DNA of 50,560 bases from assembly GCA_016840025.1 (NCBI GenBank), contig JAEOTF010000192.1, positions 1-50,560 on the forward strand, given 5' to 3'. This document shows positions 1-8,925 of the stretch, piece by piece; within the stretch, counting starts at the first letter, position 1, and each line of letters opens with the position of its first letter. The translations under genes were made by a program, and so were the position numbers. The stretch is from Candidatus Hodarchaeota archaeon (GTDB taxonomy: Archaea; Asgardarchaeota; Heimdallarchaeia; Hodarchaeales; YT1-039). Below the pieces are notes generated by a model. The model searched no databases and had not been told where the DNA came from. It was given only the letters and a program-made list of their open reading frames with translations.

Positions 1-285
1 GCAAAAACGGATAAACCTGTATCGTTTTACCTAATAAGAACATATGTTCGTCTTTTACGGAAATAACAATGAAATAGTTCTTTTAAATGTTACATTTTTA
101 GATACGGTGCACAAGCGGATTACTATACAAAGCTGTTCTTGAATTAATTATGAAAAACTCTTTGTAAATGAGGGGAAGTAAATGATCTTAAAAAGAAATG
201 ACTTGAGATAAACGTTTATTTTGGTAGATTCTATAATCTTATTTAAGTTCTTTTGCAATACGAAGAGAAATTAGCTAATAATGAG

Positions 286-786
286 ATGAATATGATGAGA
301 AACATCAGACGCAAAGAGAAGGCTATAACGGACATAAATGAAATGAAAAGAATTCTCCAAACTGCACAGTATGTCACTATTGCTTTGTGTAAAGACAATT
401 TTCCATACTTGGTTACCTTAAGCCATGGCTATGACTCTGAACAAAATGTTATTTATTTTCACTGTGCTAGTGAAGGCAAAAAAATCGATATTTTATCTTC
501 TAATAATGTTGTTTGGGGTCAGGCGCTTGTCGATAAAGGTTATGCACAAGGTGCATGTGACCATCTTTATGCTACCACTCAATTCAAAGGAAAGGTCACT
601 TTTATTAAAGACCCAGCAGAAAAAAGGCAGGCTCTGACAAATATGATCTATAAATTGGACAATAACCCTCAAGAATTAATAAATAAACAGCTTACAGAGA
701 AAGCGATCGGGAGAGTTACAATTGGAAGAATTGATATTGAATTTCTGAGCGGCAAAAAAGCAGATAAGGTAGTTATTAGTTTATGA
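286..786 (+). CDS. pyridoxamine 5'-phosphate oxidase-like (NimA-type) flavin split-barrel protein
   Basis: About 166 residues. The opening 'RRKEKAITDINEMKRIL', followed by 'VTIALCKDNFPYLVTLSHGY' and 'IYFHCASEGKKID', is the standard layout of the PNPOx-like FMN-binding split barrel seen in NimA/5-nitroimidazole-resistance-like proteins; these usually bind a flavin or heme in the cytosol and the substrate is rarely known. The frame is open back to a TTG at 253, but family proteins begin just before the RRKE motif, where ATGs lie at 286, 292 and 295, so I place the start there. It stands alone, with about 285 bases upstream in which I recognise no gene. Family assignment is good; reaction unknown. 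Confidence 0.8.
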   Translation: MNMMRNIRRKEKAITDINEMKRILQTAQYVTIALCKDNFPYLVTLSHGYDSEQNVIYFHCASEGKKIDILSSNNVVWGQALVDKGYAQGACDHLYATTQFKGKVTFIKDPAEKRQALTNMIYKLDNNPQELINKQLTEKAIGRVTIGRIDIEFLSGKKADKVVISL

Positions 787-957
787 ATACTTGAATTCTA
801 AACTAAAGACATTAATTCTTCAATTTATCCTCGACAATTTGAACTTGAATTAAGGGAATTCCTTATCCATAACGTTTAAATCTCTAAAGAATTAAAAAAA
901 CAGAGTAAATATCCATAACCCCCTTCCTACAATGTAAATCAACAAAACCAACTAATA

Positions 958-1485
958 TTGAGTGAGAAATTCATGAGCGAAATAGAGGAAACCTATGATG
1001 TCAAGGAAGATCGGATACTACAATTACTTCGCAAGGCACAAGAATTGATAGTGGAACCTCAAAGGTTTTTAGGGCTAATTTCTGTTATATTTACATTCTT
1101 TGTTCTTTCAGGGGGTATGTATGTTTTACTTGAGGGGAGTGAAGTTGTTGGAGGGGTGCTGAGGATCGAGTATTTCTATTACCCTTGGGTTGATGGTAAT
1201 GGGCGACCTTTAGACCATGTTTATCATCGAAAAGACACTCAAATGATGATTCTGGATTATCATGGACAATATGTAATAGAATGGATACTCGTGCTGAGTG
1301 CGTTAATATTGGGAAGTACAGGAGTATTTTTAATACGGTATAGTAGTAGATATGCCTATGACGTTCGCCGTTCTTCATCTCTTTTGATTTTAGGTTGGAT
1401 CCTAGCGGTCATAGCTATTGCAGCTATGATGTATCTATTCGGTGAGAAAAGCTTCATTTTCACTGAATCTACTGTGCTTTCCTGA
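958..1485 (+). CDS. three-helix membrane protein, paralogue of the 16.2 kb protein
   Basis: 175 residues from a TTG start (an ATG follows at 973). A charged N-terminus (about residues 1-35) precedes three hydrophobic segments near residues 37-58, 107-127 and 139-161, with a polar, Tyr-rich loop between the first two. I do not recognise a named family. The second segment carries 'GSTGVFLIRYSS', which closely matches 'GSFGLFLVRYSA' in the membrane protein at 16221-16655, and the helix that follows also aligns, so the two look like paralogues. The opposite-strand frame here is a shadow. Function unknown; likely a small integral membrane protein. Confidence 0.65.
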   Translation: MSEKFMSEIEETYDVKEDRILQLLRKAQELIVEPQRFLGLISVIFTFFVLSGGMYVLLEGSEVVGGVLRIEYFYYPWVDGNGRPLDHVYHRKDTQMMILDYHGQYVIEWILVLSALILGSTGVFLIRYSSRYAYDVRRSSSLLILGWILAVIAIAAMMYLFGEKSFIFTESTVLS

Positions 1486-1545
1486 TAGACTTCTTTCTAG
1501 CATCTATGAGTTTTTTGGGGGATATATCATCTCCTCTTTCCTTAT

Positions 1546-2820
1546 TTAGCCCTCAATCAGTTGAAGGAAGTCACTCAATTTCTCACGACGTACTAAAGTG
1601 CTAATATTACCATTTTTTACCATACAAAGCGGTGGTCGTAAATATCCGAATTGTTCTGAGAGAGAAAAAGTATAAGCACCTACGTTCAGGATTAATAAAA
1701 CATCCTGCTCTTGGGTTTTAAAGTTAATGGATTCTTTAAGAACATCCACAGGTAAACATAAAGGACCACCCACTGCTTCGGGAGGAACAGTCATTTGTGG
1801 AGTAACTGGTAAAAGTGTATATTGTGAAAATCTAAGCGGAATAAGGATGTTTGCACCGATGTCGAGTAGATTCCATACTTTCCCCCATGACTTCTTTTTT
1901 CGTAACACACGAGTGAGACCAACTATTGCATCACCAATAAGGAGACGTCCAGGTTCCAAAAAAAGAGTACAGTCGTCGGCAATATCCGTAAGAACATCTT
2001 TGATTTGGGAAGCAAAAGTCTCAAGGGAACCGTTGTTAGTCTCTATGACGTATCTACTTGCAAACCCTCCGCCTAAGTTGATTCCTTCTAAATTAATACC
2101 TTCTGATTCTAATTCTTTTACAAACCTAGCTAAAGCTTTAGCTAAGCTCACATGTAACAAAGGAGTTGTTCTTTGTGTGCCAAGGTGCGCATGGATTCCA
2201 TAGGGGACAAGATGTTTTGATTTATGGATGTACCGATAGATTCGTCGAGCACGGTCTAAATCTAATCCCAGTTTTGACCCCCGTTTGACAAGAGTTTCTT
2301 TCTCTACCTGAGGATCTAGAGGAGGATGCACACGCAGACTAATGTGTATTTTACTATGCCTCTCGGAACATAGTTTTTCGAGTTCTTTGACTTCTGAAAA
2401 TGAATCACAGTTAATAAAACCCACATTTTCTTCTAAAGCGAGGATTAGCTCTTTTCGTGACTTTGCAGGACCATTAAATATGACATTCGAAGATTTAAAC
2501 TCAGCTAATTGTGCTAATTGTAATTCAAAATCAGACATGACTTCCGCAAGTAATCCGTTTTGAGCAGCAATTTTCAGAATAGGTAGGACAGTATTAGCCT
2601 TGAATGCAAATGCAAGTTTAAAGGAAGGAAAAAACTGTTTAAAAGCTGCCTTGAGAGTAGAGATGTTTTCTTCAAACCGTTTTTTAGAAAATAAGAAAAC
2701 AGGTGTATCATATTTCTGAACAATTCTTTCATAACTAATGCCGTCTATCTCTATTCCTGTTTTACCGTACTTTAGAAATGATAATGAGCTAAGAAAGTCC
2801 ATTAGATTCACTTCAAGCAA
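1546..2820 (-). CDS. PLP-dependent decarboxylase, diaminopimelate/ornithine decarboxylase family (LysA-like)
   Basis: 424 residues, the usual length of fold-type III decarboxylases. Visible family marks are 'FAFKAN' (PLP lysine, about K74), 'AEVMSDFEL', 'GIHAHLGTQ', the glycine loop 'INLGGGFAS', 'EPGRLLIGDA' (phosphate binding) and the C-terminal 'GGPLCLPVDVL', whose Cys corresponds to the active-site cysteine contributed across the dimer, then 'VGAYTFSLSEQFG'. The reaction would be decarboxylation of meso-diaminopimelate to lysine or of a related amino acid; carboxynorspermidine or ornithine/arginine are alternatives because the family is promiscuous and no lysine-pathway gene is adjacent. 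The codon at 2802 (M7) is an alternative start. It stands alone on the minus strand. Confidence 0.85.
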   Translation of the reverse strand: MLEVNLMDFLSSLSFLKYGKTGIEIDGISYERIVQKYDTPVFLFSKKRFEENISTLKAAFKQFFPSFKLAFAFKANTVLPILKIAAQNGLLAEVMSDFELQLAQLAEFKSSNVIFNGPAKSRKELILALEENVGFINCDSFSEVKELEKLCSERHSKIHISLRVHPPLDPQVEKETLVKRGSKLGLDLDRARRIYRYIHKSKHLVPYGIHAHLGTQRTTPLLHVSLAKALARFVKELESEGINLEGINLGGGFASRYVIETNNGSLETFASQIKDVLTDIADDCTLFLEPGRLLIGDAIVGLTRVLRKKKSWGKVWNLLDIGANILIPLRFSQYTLLPVTPQMTVPPEAVGGPLCLPVDVLKESINFKTQEQDVLLILNVGAYTFSLSEQFGYLRPPLCMVKNGNISTLVRREKLSDFLQLIEG

Positions 2821-2915
2821 TTAAAAAGTGGGAAGGTTCCAAATTCATTCGAAGACCTTATTTTACTATTAACGAAAATAACTTGTGTTAAGTACAACGT
2901 TATTGGGTGGCGTTA

Positions 2916-3440
2916 ATGGCTAAATTTTGCCCTTCATGTGGTGCTTCAGCACCTGACGATGCAGTTTTCTGTGCAAGTTGCGGATCTCCCTTTAAAAAGG
3001 CAATACAAGAGATTTCTGCAGGTCCACCAGCGGCTGAACAATATGGTGCTCCACCGACAGCTTATGCTGCACCGACAGCGCTTTTTAAAACCTATCTTTC
3101 TAATGAAGATCATGCAGTAGCTAGTCTTGGGAGCCGTTGTGGAGCATATGTTGTTGATTCAGTAATTTGTTTCCTTCCATGTTTTATTGGGTGTCCTTGT
3201 GGATGTTTATATGGATATTTGAAAGACGCTATGTCCGATGGTCGTTCTATTGGGAAATCAATGTTCAATATTCGAGTCATTGATCAATTTACAGGTGAAC
3301 CGTGTAATGTCAATCAAAGCTGTATTCGTAATTCAATGAATTCTTGTATGTTAACTCTATTCTTTGATCGTTATCAAAGACATATGGGAGATTGGCTAGC
3401 ACGAACTGTCGTTGTTGAGGATCGAGAAGTAAAGAGATGA
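2916..3440 (+). CDS. zinc-ribbon plus RDD-family membrane protein
   Basis: 174 residues from the ATG at 2916 (an in-frame GTG lies at 2907). The N-terminus is a double CxxC zinc ribbon, 'FCPSCGASAPDDAVFCASCG', followed by an Ala/Pro-rich linker and then an RDD-like domain from about residue 65: 'LGSRCGAYVVDSVICFLPC', 'DGRSIGKSMFNIRVID' and 'NQSCIRNSM' are typical RDD segments. RDD proteins are small integral membrane proteins of largely unknown role, some linked to ion transport. The gene overlaps the TPR gene by four bases (ATGA), so the two are probably translationally coupled. Confidence 0.8.
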   Translation: MAKFCPSCGASAPDDAVFCASCGSPFKKAIQEISAGPPAAEQYGAPPTAYAAPTALFKTYLSNEDHAVASLGSRCGAYVVDSVICFLPCFIGCPCGCLYGYLKDAMSDGRSIGKSMFNIRVIDQFTGEPCNVNQSCIRNSMNSCMLTLFFDRYQRHMGDWLARTVVVEDREVKR

Positions 3441-4864
3441 ATGAAGATTTAGAGCAGCTAAGCAATCTTCGCCAGCATATCAAAGCTAGGACTCTGAATC
3501 TAAAGCAGCTTCTTAGTCTGGCGGAATTTCAAACATTGTCAATACAAGGGCAATGTGAACTACTTTTATTCTTAAGCAAGAATAAAATTACCGCCAATCA
3601 GTTTAAAGAGGCGCAAGAAGGCGCACTTCTAGCTTTAGAAAGAGCTAAAGAAGCTAATTTAAGATTAATGCAAGCTACCCTCTGGAATCATCTTGGAAGC
3701 CTAGCTAGAAGGACATACGATTTAAAACGAGCAGAGCGGTTTTTCAAAACATCATTGAAGCTACTTCAACAACTAAATCACTTACAAGGGCAATCAAGCG
3801 TACTAAATAATCTGGGGAATGTTGCATTATTAGAGGGAGATTACAGACGAGCTAAATCTAACTTTATAGAAGCGAAAAAGAAGGGAATAGATGATCCTGA
3901 AGATTTTTCGATCACTTCATTAAACCTAGCGAATTGCTATCTGCAATTAGGTGATCTATCATCTGCCAATGCAGAACTTAAGGAAATAAAGGAAGAACAC
4001 CAACTTTCTCCACAGATTCAGGGTGAGATAGCAACCATCAAGGGACAAATATTTTCCATTACAGAAGAATGGGATGCTGCTATACATGAATTCGTAAGAG
4101 CATTGGATTTAATTGGGGCACACTCCCCAATTAGATTGACAGTTCTACGGAACTTGGGTATTTGCTATTCTGATCAGCGTAAACTCAATGAAGCGATTCA
4201 AATATTTGAAAAATATCTCAAAGAAGCGAATATAGAGGCACCAGAACGAAGTGAAGTCCTACTCTTGTTGGGTAATATTTTTATTCAAATTAAGGATTCG
4301 AAAAGAGTTGAAGAATGCCTTAATGCGGCATTCAATGTTGCTAAAACCCCTGAAGCACAAATGAATGCACTAAAATCTTTAGCTCTTTGGCAAAAGACCT
4401 CATCTCCTGAAAAAGGATTACAAACTTTGAAAAAAATGGAAAATATATTAAAAAACTATGATGACCCATATTCTATGAAAAGTGTACAGGAACTAATATC
4501 GGAACTAGAATTTACTACAGGAGAGTTTGAAAAAGGTTTTAATAGATTTAAATTAACCCAAGATGGATATATTGCCCTTAAAGAGTTTAGACAAGCAGCC
4601 AGAATTGATCTTAAACTTGCAAGTGTTTATGCTTCTCAGAAAAAGTGGCAAAACGCATTAGAAAGCCTAAATGCTGCGGAAGAAAAAGCTAAGCGATTTA
4701 AACTTGAAATAATTAGGGAAAAAGCCCAAATTTTTCAACAAATTGTTCAGTTTCTAATAGACTCAATTGATCCAGATCTCATGAAAATATTTAATCAATT
4801 GCAAGAGCAATCACTTCCACCAACTGAGCTACTTCTCTATTTAAGTGAAAGGAAGGATAAATAA
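3437..4864 (+). CDS. tetratricopeptide-repeat protein
   Basis: 475 residues made almost entirely of TPR-type helical hairpins. Recognisable repeats include 'ATLWNHLGSLARRTYDLKRA', 'SSVLNNLGNVALLEGDYRRA', 'TSLNLANCYLQLGDLSSA', 'VLRNLGICYSDQRKLNEA' and 'RIDLKLASVYASQKKWQNA'. There is no signal peptide or membrane helix, so it should be a cytosolic scaffold. It begins inside the end of the zinc-ribbon/RDD gene (ATGA overlap) and its stop overlaps or abuts the proposed non-AUG start of the DUF2085 gene, so the three appear to form one transcription unit. Specific partner unknown; the membrane neighbours are the obvious candidates. Confidence 0.85.
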   Translation: MNEDLEQLSNLRQHIKARTLNLKQLLSLAEFQTLSIQGQCELLLFLSKNKITANQFKEAQEGALLALERAKEANLRLMQATLWNHLGSLARRTYDLKRAERFFKTSLKLLQQLNHLQGQSSVLNNLGNVALLEGDYRRAKSNFIEAKKKGIDDPEDFSITSLNLANCYLQLGDLSSANAELKEIKEEHQLSPQIQGEIATIKGQIFSITEEWDAAIHEFVRALDLIGAHSPIRLTVLRNLGICYSDQRKLNEAIQIFEKYLKEANIEAPERSEVLLLLGNIFIQIKDSKRVEECLNAAFNVAKTPEAQMNALKSLALWQKTSSPEKGLQTLKKMENILKNYDDPYSMKSVQELISELEFTTGEFEKGFNRFKLTQDGYIALKEFRQAARIDLKLASVYASQKKWQNALESLNAAEEKAKRFKLEIIREKAQIFQQIVQFLIDSIDPDLMKIFNQLQEQSLPPTELLLYLSERKDK

Positions 4865-5487
4865 TCGCATTCCGACGTATATGGGTATTACAACCCTATT
4901 ACTTAACTCATCATCCCTTATGTGATCGCTATAAGGGGCATGTTTTTTCCATAGGAGAGTTAAAAATTTGTCGGGGGTGCACAATGCTCTATTCGGGAAT
5001 GTTTCTAGGAGTGATTATGAATTTTCTCCTCTATAAATCATACCAGAACACAGAGGTAATTAGTAAAGCCCTTCTCCTTTATTTATTGATTCTTCCGACT
5101 TTGATTTTCACCGGTCTGCCGTTTCAGGTGTGGCAACCTCTTCGAGACATATCTAAATTTCTTTTAGGAATTGGAATTGCTTTATCTATTCTTACTATCT
5201 TTACCAGTCCTTGGTGGGGTGCAGCTACAGTCTTCCTGCATTTAGGTACGGGTTACTACATTCTACAGAAATTTCGAAGACATAAAGATGAAGAAACTTG
5301 TCAAGCATGTGATGAATTTTCATCTCGTAATATAGGACGATGTAGTGGATATCGCTTGATCAGAGAAAGAGAGATCATAGCAAGAGGACATAAAAGGTTT
5401 TTAAAACCTATTGATCCCCGAATGCAAGCGAATCAGTTGCAGTGGGATGAGGAACAGCTTTTAAAATTAGAAGAAAACGAGAAGTAG
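4861..5487 (+). CDS. DUF2085 family membrane protein with probable non-AUG start
   Basis: The first in-frame ATG is at 4984, but the same frame upstream encodes 'HHPLCDRYKGHVFSIGELK' followed by 'ICRGCTMLYSG', which runs straight into the ATG at 4984. The H-P-x-C and C-x-G-C elements are the characteristic conserved part of DUF2085 proteins, so the ATG start would remove the family signature. The frame is open only back to a TAA at 4858-4860 and holds no ATG, GTG or TTG before 4984. An ATA at 4861 or ATC at 4864 sits just after a strong AGGAAGGA element (4850-4857) and overlaps the TPR stop as ATAA/TAATC. About 208 residues if so, with three or four hydrophobic segments and a charged, cysteine-containing C-terminal tail. 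Function of DUF2085 is unknown. Confidence 0.75.
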   Translation: MIAFRRIWVLQPYYLTHHPLCDRYKGHVFSIGELKICRGCTMLYSGMFLGVIMNFLLYKSYQNTEVISKALLLYLLILPTLIFTGLPFQVWQPLRDISKFLLGIGIALSILTIFTSPWWGAATVFLHLGTGYYILQKFRRHKDEETCQACDEFSSRNIGRCSGYRLIREREIIARGHKRFLKPIDPRMQANQLQWDEEQLLKLEENEK

Positions 5488-5527
5488 ATTGTCTTATCTA
5501 TTGAAGTGTTTTAAATAAAGGAATTGT

Positions 5528-7033
5528 CTATGTAGCCGAAATGATGATTTGATTGGCTTTTTCTATGCACGTGACATAGCCCATAATAGTAAAATCCTCG
5601 ATAACTTCTTCGAGCTCTTCTTTTGAGATTTTCTTATCCAACAAATTTAGAAGTTCATCGAATTGAACTCCGTCGGGATTTTGAATCAATATACTTCCAA
5701 TTTCTTTTCTAATTCCAGGCATGTTTTTGATTACCGCTAATGAATAAAGGCTTGGTCCCAATTGTTCCGTTTCAGCCCGCAATTGAAAAAAACGAATAAT
5801 TTTTGACTGTAGTTCACAACAGAATTTCTCAGCCTTATCATGAGGGTATAGGTGGTTAAATGTTAGGTTTGGTACTATAGAATTAATCATTGAGAGAAAG
5901 TGTTGTTGTAATGCCTCACGATTACTTGTAACGAGCTTTTTCTGCTTTGTGTGATAATGCAGACAAATATTAACAATCCTTCCACCTTTCTGGATACGTT
6001 CATCTGTCGCATCCTGATCTTCTACTAAAAGAGGAAACACTAAGACGTCTTCTTGTGATTCTGGCATTCCTACTGGTCCATGAAAAACCTTCTGAGTTCC
6101 TAAACTTTGGCCAATCCCTGTTATAAATGTTATACGCATTACAAAATTTAGATTTACTTCAGAAGGAGAGTCCACTAATCTTTTTCTTAATGCGGGGGAC
6201 GTTGTTGCGAGTAGATCAGGCCCCACATCTAAAAATACGACAAAAGAAATATCATAAGTAGAATAAGCCTCATTTATAGTATCAATTTCTTTTTTTGGCT
6301 GCCAAAACCTTTTTTTCTCTTCTTCCTCTACGATTAAGTAACCCATTCTTCTAAATTCGATCAGTGAATTCTTTATCACTTTATGAGAATATTGAGACAA
6401 ATTTGTGAAAATCGCTCCTTCTGATAAGCCCCCAGAATGTTGAAGAAATAGCGAAGCTAAGTCATAACGTAAACCTTCCATGTTTTTCAATGCACCCACA
6501 TGGAAAAGGCTTGATCCAATTTGCTTTTTTTCCTTTTGTAGTCTAAAAAATACGTTTAATTCATTTTTAAGGAGTTTACATACTGTAGAAGCCTTCTCCA
6601 TTGAAGATATAGTATTAAAATCTTCTTTATGAGTTAATCGCTCTATAGCTTCTAAAATTTCTTCAAGAAAGAGTTGACCAGCATCACGAATTGTATTTCG
6701 ATCTTCTGAATCATATTGAATACAAAACGTAATTTCTCGGGTTTGTGGAGAGGATTCAGTTGAAGTAAAGCTTAGAGGTAGCAAAAGCATTTCTTCATGA
6801 TTCTGCAAAGTCTCAATAGGACCGAGAAATTTAGCGAATTCAACACGTTTACCGATCCCAATTGCGAATCTAACCCGTGTTAAGAAGGGTAATCTTAGCA
6901 TTTCTTTGTTATTTTTTAGATTAGGAGAAGTAGAGCCAAGAATGTCATTTTGAATAACAATAGAGATATTCTTTATGATATTTTCATCTAATGAGTAATT
7001 ATCATTAGCTTGTGTAACCAAGCTATTCACCAA
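5528..7033 (-). CDS. duplicated-domain partner of the ParA-like ATPase, family not recognised
   Basis: 501 residues consisting of two copies of one unit, roughly 18-240 and 265-495. Each unit has an N-terminal alpha/beta part ('LTRVRFAIGIGKRVEF' matches 'VMRITFITGIGQSLGT'; 'LGPIE' matches 'HGPVG'; both then read 'E-x2-L-x2-PL'), a helical middle, and a C-terminal part ('LFHVGALKNMEGLRYDLAS' matches 'LYSLAVIKNMPGIRKEIGS') ending in a winged-helix-like tail ('EFRRMGYLIVEEE' versus 'DFTIMGYVTCIEK'). No membrane helix or known catalytic motif is visible. The start overlaps the end of the upstream ParA-like gene by 11 bases, implying coupling. It may be an adaptor or cargo for the ATPase; that is inference from position only. 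Confidence 0.7.
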   Translation of the reverse strand: MVNSLVTQANDNYSLDENIIKNISIVIQNDILGSTSPNLKNNKEMLRLPFLTRVRFAIGIGKRVEFAKFLGPIETLQNHEEMLLLPLSFTSTESSPQTREITFCIQYDSEDRNTIRDAGQLFLEEILEAIERLTHKEDFNTISSMEKASTVCKLLKNELNVFFRLQKEKKQIGSSLFHVGALKNMEGLRYDLASLFLQHSGGLSEGAIFTNLSQYSHKVIKNSLIEFRRMGYLIVEEEEKKRFWQPKKEIDTINEAYSTYDISFVVFLDVGPDLLATTSPALRKRLVDSPSEVNLNFVMRITFITGIGQSLGTQKVFHGPVGMPESQEDVLVFPLLVEDQDATDERIQKGGRIVNICLHYHTKQKKLVTSNREALQQHFLSMINSIVPNLTFNHLYPHDKAEKFCCELQSKIIRFFQLRAETEQLGPSLYSLAVIKNMPGIRKEIGSILIQNPDGVQFDELLNLLDKKISKEELEEVIEDFTIMGYVTCIEKANQIIISAT

Positions 7034-7817
7034 GCCCTAACGTTTGGCATATTGAAGCTATTTTCTCTTGAATTGGATCATAGACCCCCAATAAGTGATT
7101 TTCTTGATGTTGAAGCATAGAAATAGAAAATTCGGGCATATAATCAATTTGTGCAATTGTTTCAATTCCTTTTTCCGCGAAATAACTTGTCCAATTCGCA
7201 ATCAATTCATCAACAATGAAATTCAGGTCAGGATGGCGTGGGACCTGATTCCATAGCAAAAAATCCATACGTTTCCATTGAGGACGAAGTGTAGCCGACA
7301 TTTCCCTAATTATATTCGCACTGCCAGAAATCCCGTAGGTAACCGGTCTTAAAATTAGGAAACCGATGTCACTAATCGTATAGTTATTGGCAGCATTCAT
7401 GGATAAACCATTTTGGTTGTCTAACACCACAAAGTCATAACCAAATTCATTAAACCACAATTTACGAGCAAGCATCTGTTGTTTTAAGGCTTTTATCCAC
7501 CAATTTTGAGTTTCAGATAGAAAATTCTGACCAATTTCAGGATTAGGAGCATATATTATATCTATATTTTCAAAAGGAGTATTATAAATCACCTGATCCA
7601 GTTCATATTTTTCCTCCAAATACATTGGCCATGTCTTTGGATTCGAGACTGGAGGTGGAATAATTTTTGTAAATGAAGGAGCAGTTAAATCACCATCTAA
7701 TAAAAGGATTTTATAACCTTTCTGGCTTAAATAATAAGCAAAATTAGTGGCAATAGCGGTCTTTCCTGTACCACCCTTAAATGAATGAGTCATGAGGATT
7801 TTATTTAGTGTAGGCAT
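7023..7817 (-). CDS. ParA/MinD-like P-loop ATPase
   Basis: 264 residues. 'SFKGGTGKTAIATNFAYYL' is the deviant Walker A motif with the signature lysine of the ParA/MinD/CooC (SIMIBI) class, followed by 'ILLLDGDLTAPSF' (switch I/A' motif) and 'DFVVLDNQNGLS' (Walker B region, where the usual T/P after D is replaced by N). These ATPases cycle between dimer and monomer to position cargo, regulate division or load metal. A GGTG element six to ten bases upstream supports the ATG at 7817. It leads a two-gene unit with the duplicated-domain protein. No parS-like repeats or chromosome-partition gene were seen next to it, so a chromosome-segregation role is not supported. Confidence 0.85.
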   Translation of the reverse strand: MPTLNKILMTHSFKGGTGKTAIATNFAYYLSQKGYKILLLDGDLTAPSFTKIIPPPVSNPKTWPMYLEEKYELDQVIYNTPFENIDIIYAPNPEIGQNFLSETQNWWIKALKQQMLARKLWFNEFGYDFVVLDNQNGLSMNAANNYTISDIGFLILRPVTYGISGSANIIREMSATLRPQWKRMDFLLWNQVPRHPDLNFIVDELIANWTSYFAEKGIETIAQIDYMPEFSISMLQHQENHLLGVYDPIQEKIASICQTLGLGE

Positions 7818-8143
7818 GTAAACACCTTTAATTTAAGTCCTACAGGGAGCTTCTGGTTTCTATTTGGTGAAATCATCTCTAAAAGATAATTGAAGTTATG
7901 AAACATCCTTTGATAAAAGACTTCAGGTTTTATCGAAAAAAATCCGCCCTCAATCCACAGTCGTTACCGTTGATAGTACAAACAAATCCTATCAAATCAG
8001 TATAACTCTACATAATTTGTTAGTCATCAACTTAGTAAAGTGTAGGAATTTAAAAGATGGTAGATTCTTCAACTCAAAATTCGCTTAAAAACCCCAAACA
8101 TGTTAGTAAAATTGATTAGCATTAACAAATGAGGAGACTTATT
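7818..8143. other. divergent intergenic region
   Basis: About 325 AT-rich bases between the minus-strand ParA-like gene and the plus-strand nitroreductase gene. It must hold both promoters. I see no tRNA, repeat array or convincing short gene in it. Confidence 0.5.
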
Positions 8144-8902
8144 ATGGAGAAATATCGCAGATTTCTCAAAGAGCACGATTGGGAGAAAACTCCAGACCTA
8201 GAAACTGATCAACAAAAAAAAGTCCCACCACCTCCACTTCAAAAAGCACCACCTGAAGGAGCTGTATTAATCGATTTAATTCCTCCAGAAAGGTTCACAG
8301 TTGGAGGAATCGCATTAATTGAGGCAATTAAACGTCGAAAAAGCCACAGGGGGTTTTTAAAAGACCCTTTATCAGTAGAAGAATTGTCTTTCTTATTGTG
8401 GGCAACACAAGGGATTCACAAAGTCCATATTGACCACCGTCATGGGGCTAAAACGACAAAAAGGACTGTACCGTCAGGTGGTTCACGTCATCCCTTTGAG
8501 ACCTATCTTGTGATAAATCGAGTAAATGGGTTACAACCCGGAATTTATCGTTATCTAGCAATAGAACACAAACTATGCTTTTTGTCAAAGATAGATTCAG
8601 ATTTACCCGAAAAGATCGCAGAAATGTGTTACGACCAAAAATTCGTTGGCTTAGGTGCTGTGGTTTTTATCTGGACCACAATTCCCTCCAGAACAGAGTG
8701 GCGGTACAGTATCGCTGCTCATAAAGGTATTGCAATAGACGCCGGTCATCTCTGTCAAAATCTCTACCTTGCTTGTGAAGCAATCAAAGCTGGGACATGT
8801 GCAATTGCAGCGTATAATCAAAAAAAGATAGATAAATTCTTAGGCGTCGATGGAAAAGATGAATTTGTGATGTATCTTGCTCCCGTAGGAAAACTCAGAT
8901 AA
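8144..8902 (+). CDS. SagB/ThcOx-type nitroreductase-family oxidoreductase
   Basis: 252 residues. 'EAIKRRKSHRGF' (FMN phosphate-binding Arg/Ser), 'LSVEELSFLLWATQGI', 'VPSGGSRHPFETYLVI' and the C-terminal 'DAGHLCQNLYLACEAI' with 'GVDGKDEFVMYLAPVGK' are the hallmark blocks of the SagB-type FMN-dependent dehydrogenase branch of the nitroreductase fold. Some members oxidise azolines in peptide natural products, but no YcaO or precursor-peptide gene is near, so a free-standing redox role is more likely. An ATG at 8129 is in frame, but GAGGAG at 8130-8135 is well placed for the ATG at 8144. The gene is followed after 23 bases by a small membrane protein. Confidence 0.85.
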   Translation: MEKYRRFLKEHDWEKTPDLETDQQKKVPPPPLQKAPPEGAVLIDLIPPERFTVGGIALIEAIKRRKSHRGFLKDPLSVEELSFLLWATQGIHKVHIDHRHGAKTTKRTVPSGGSRHPFETYLVINRVNGLQPGIYRYLAIEHKLCFLSKIDSDLPEKIAEMCYDQKFVGLGAVVFIWTTIPSRTEWRYSIAAHKGIAIDAGHLCQNLYLACEAIKAGTCAIAAYNQKKIDKFLGVDGKDEFVMYLAPVGKLR

Positions 8903-8925
8903 GAGTATAAAAGGAAAAGAGATAA

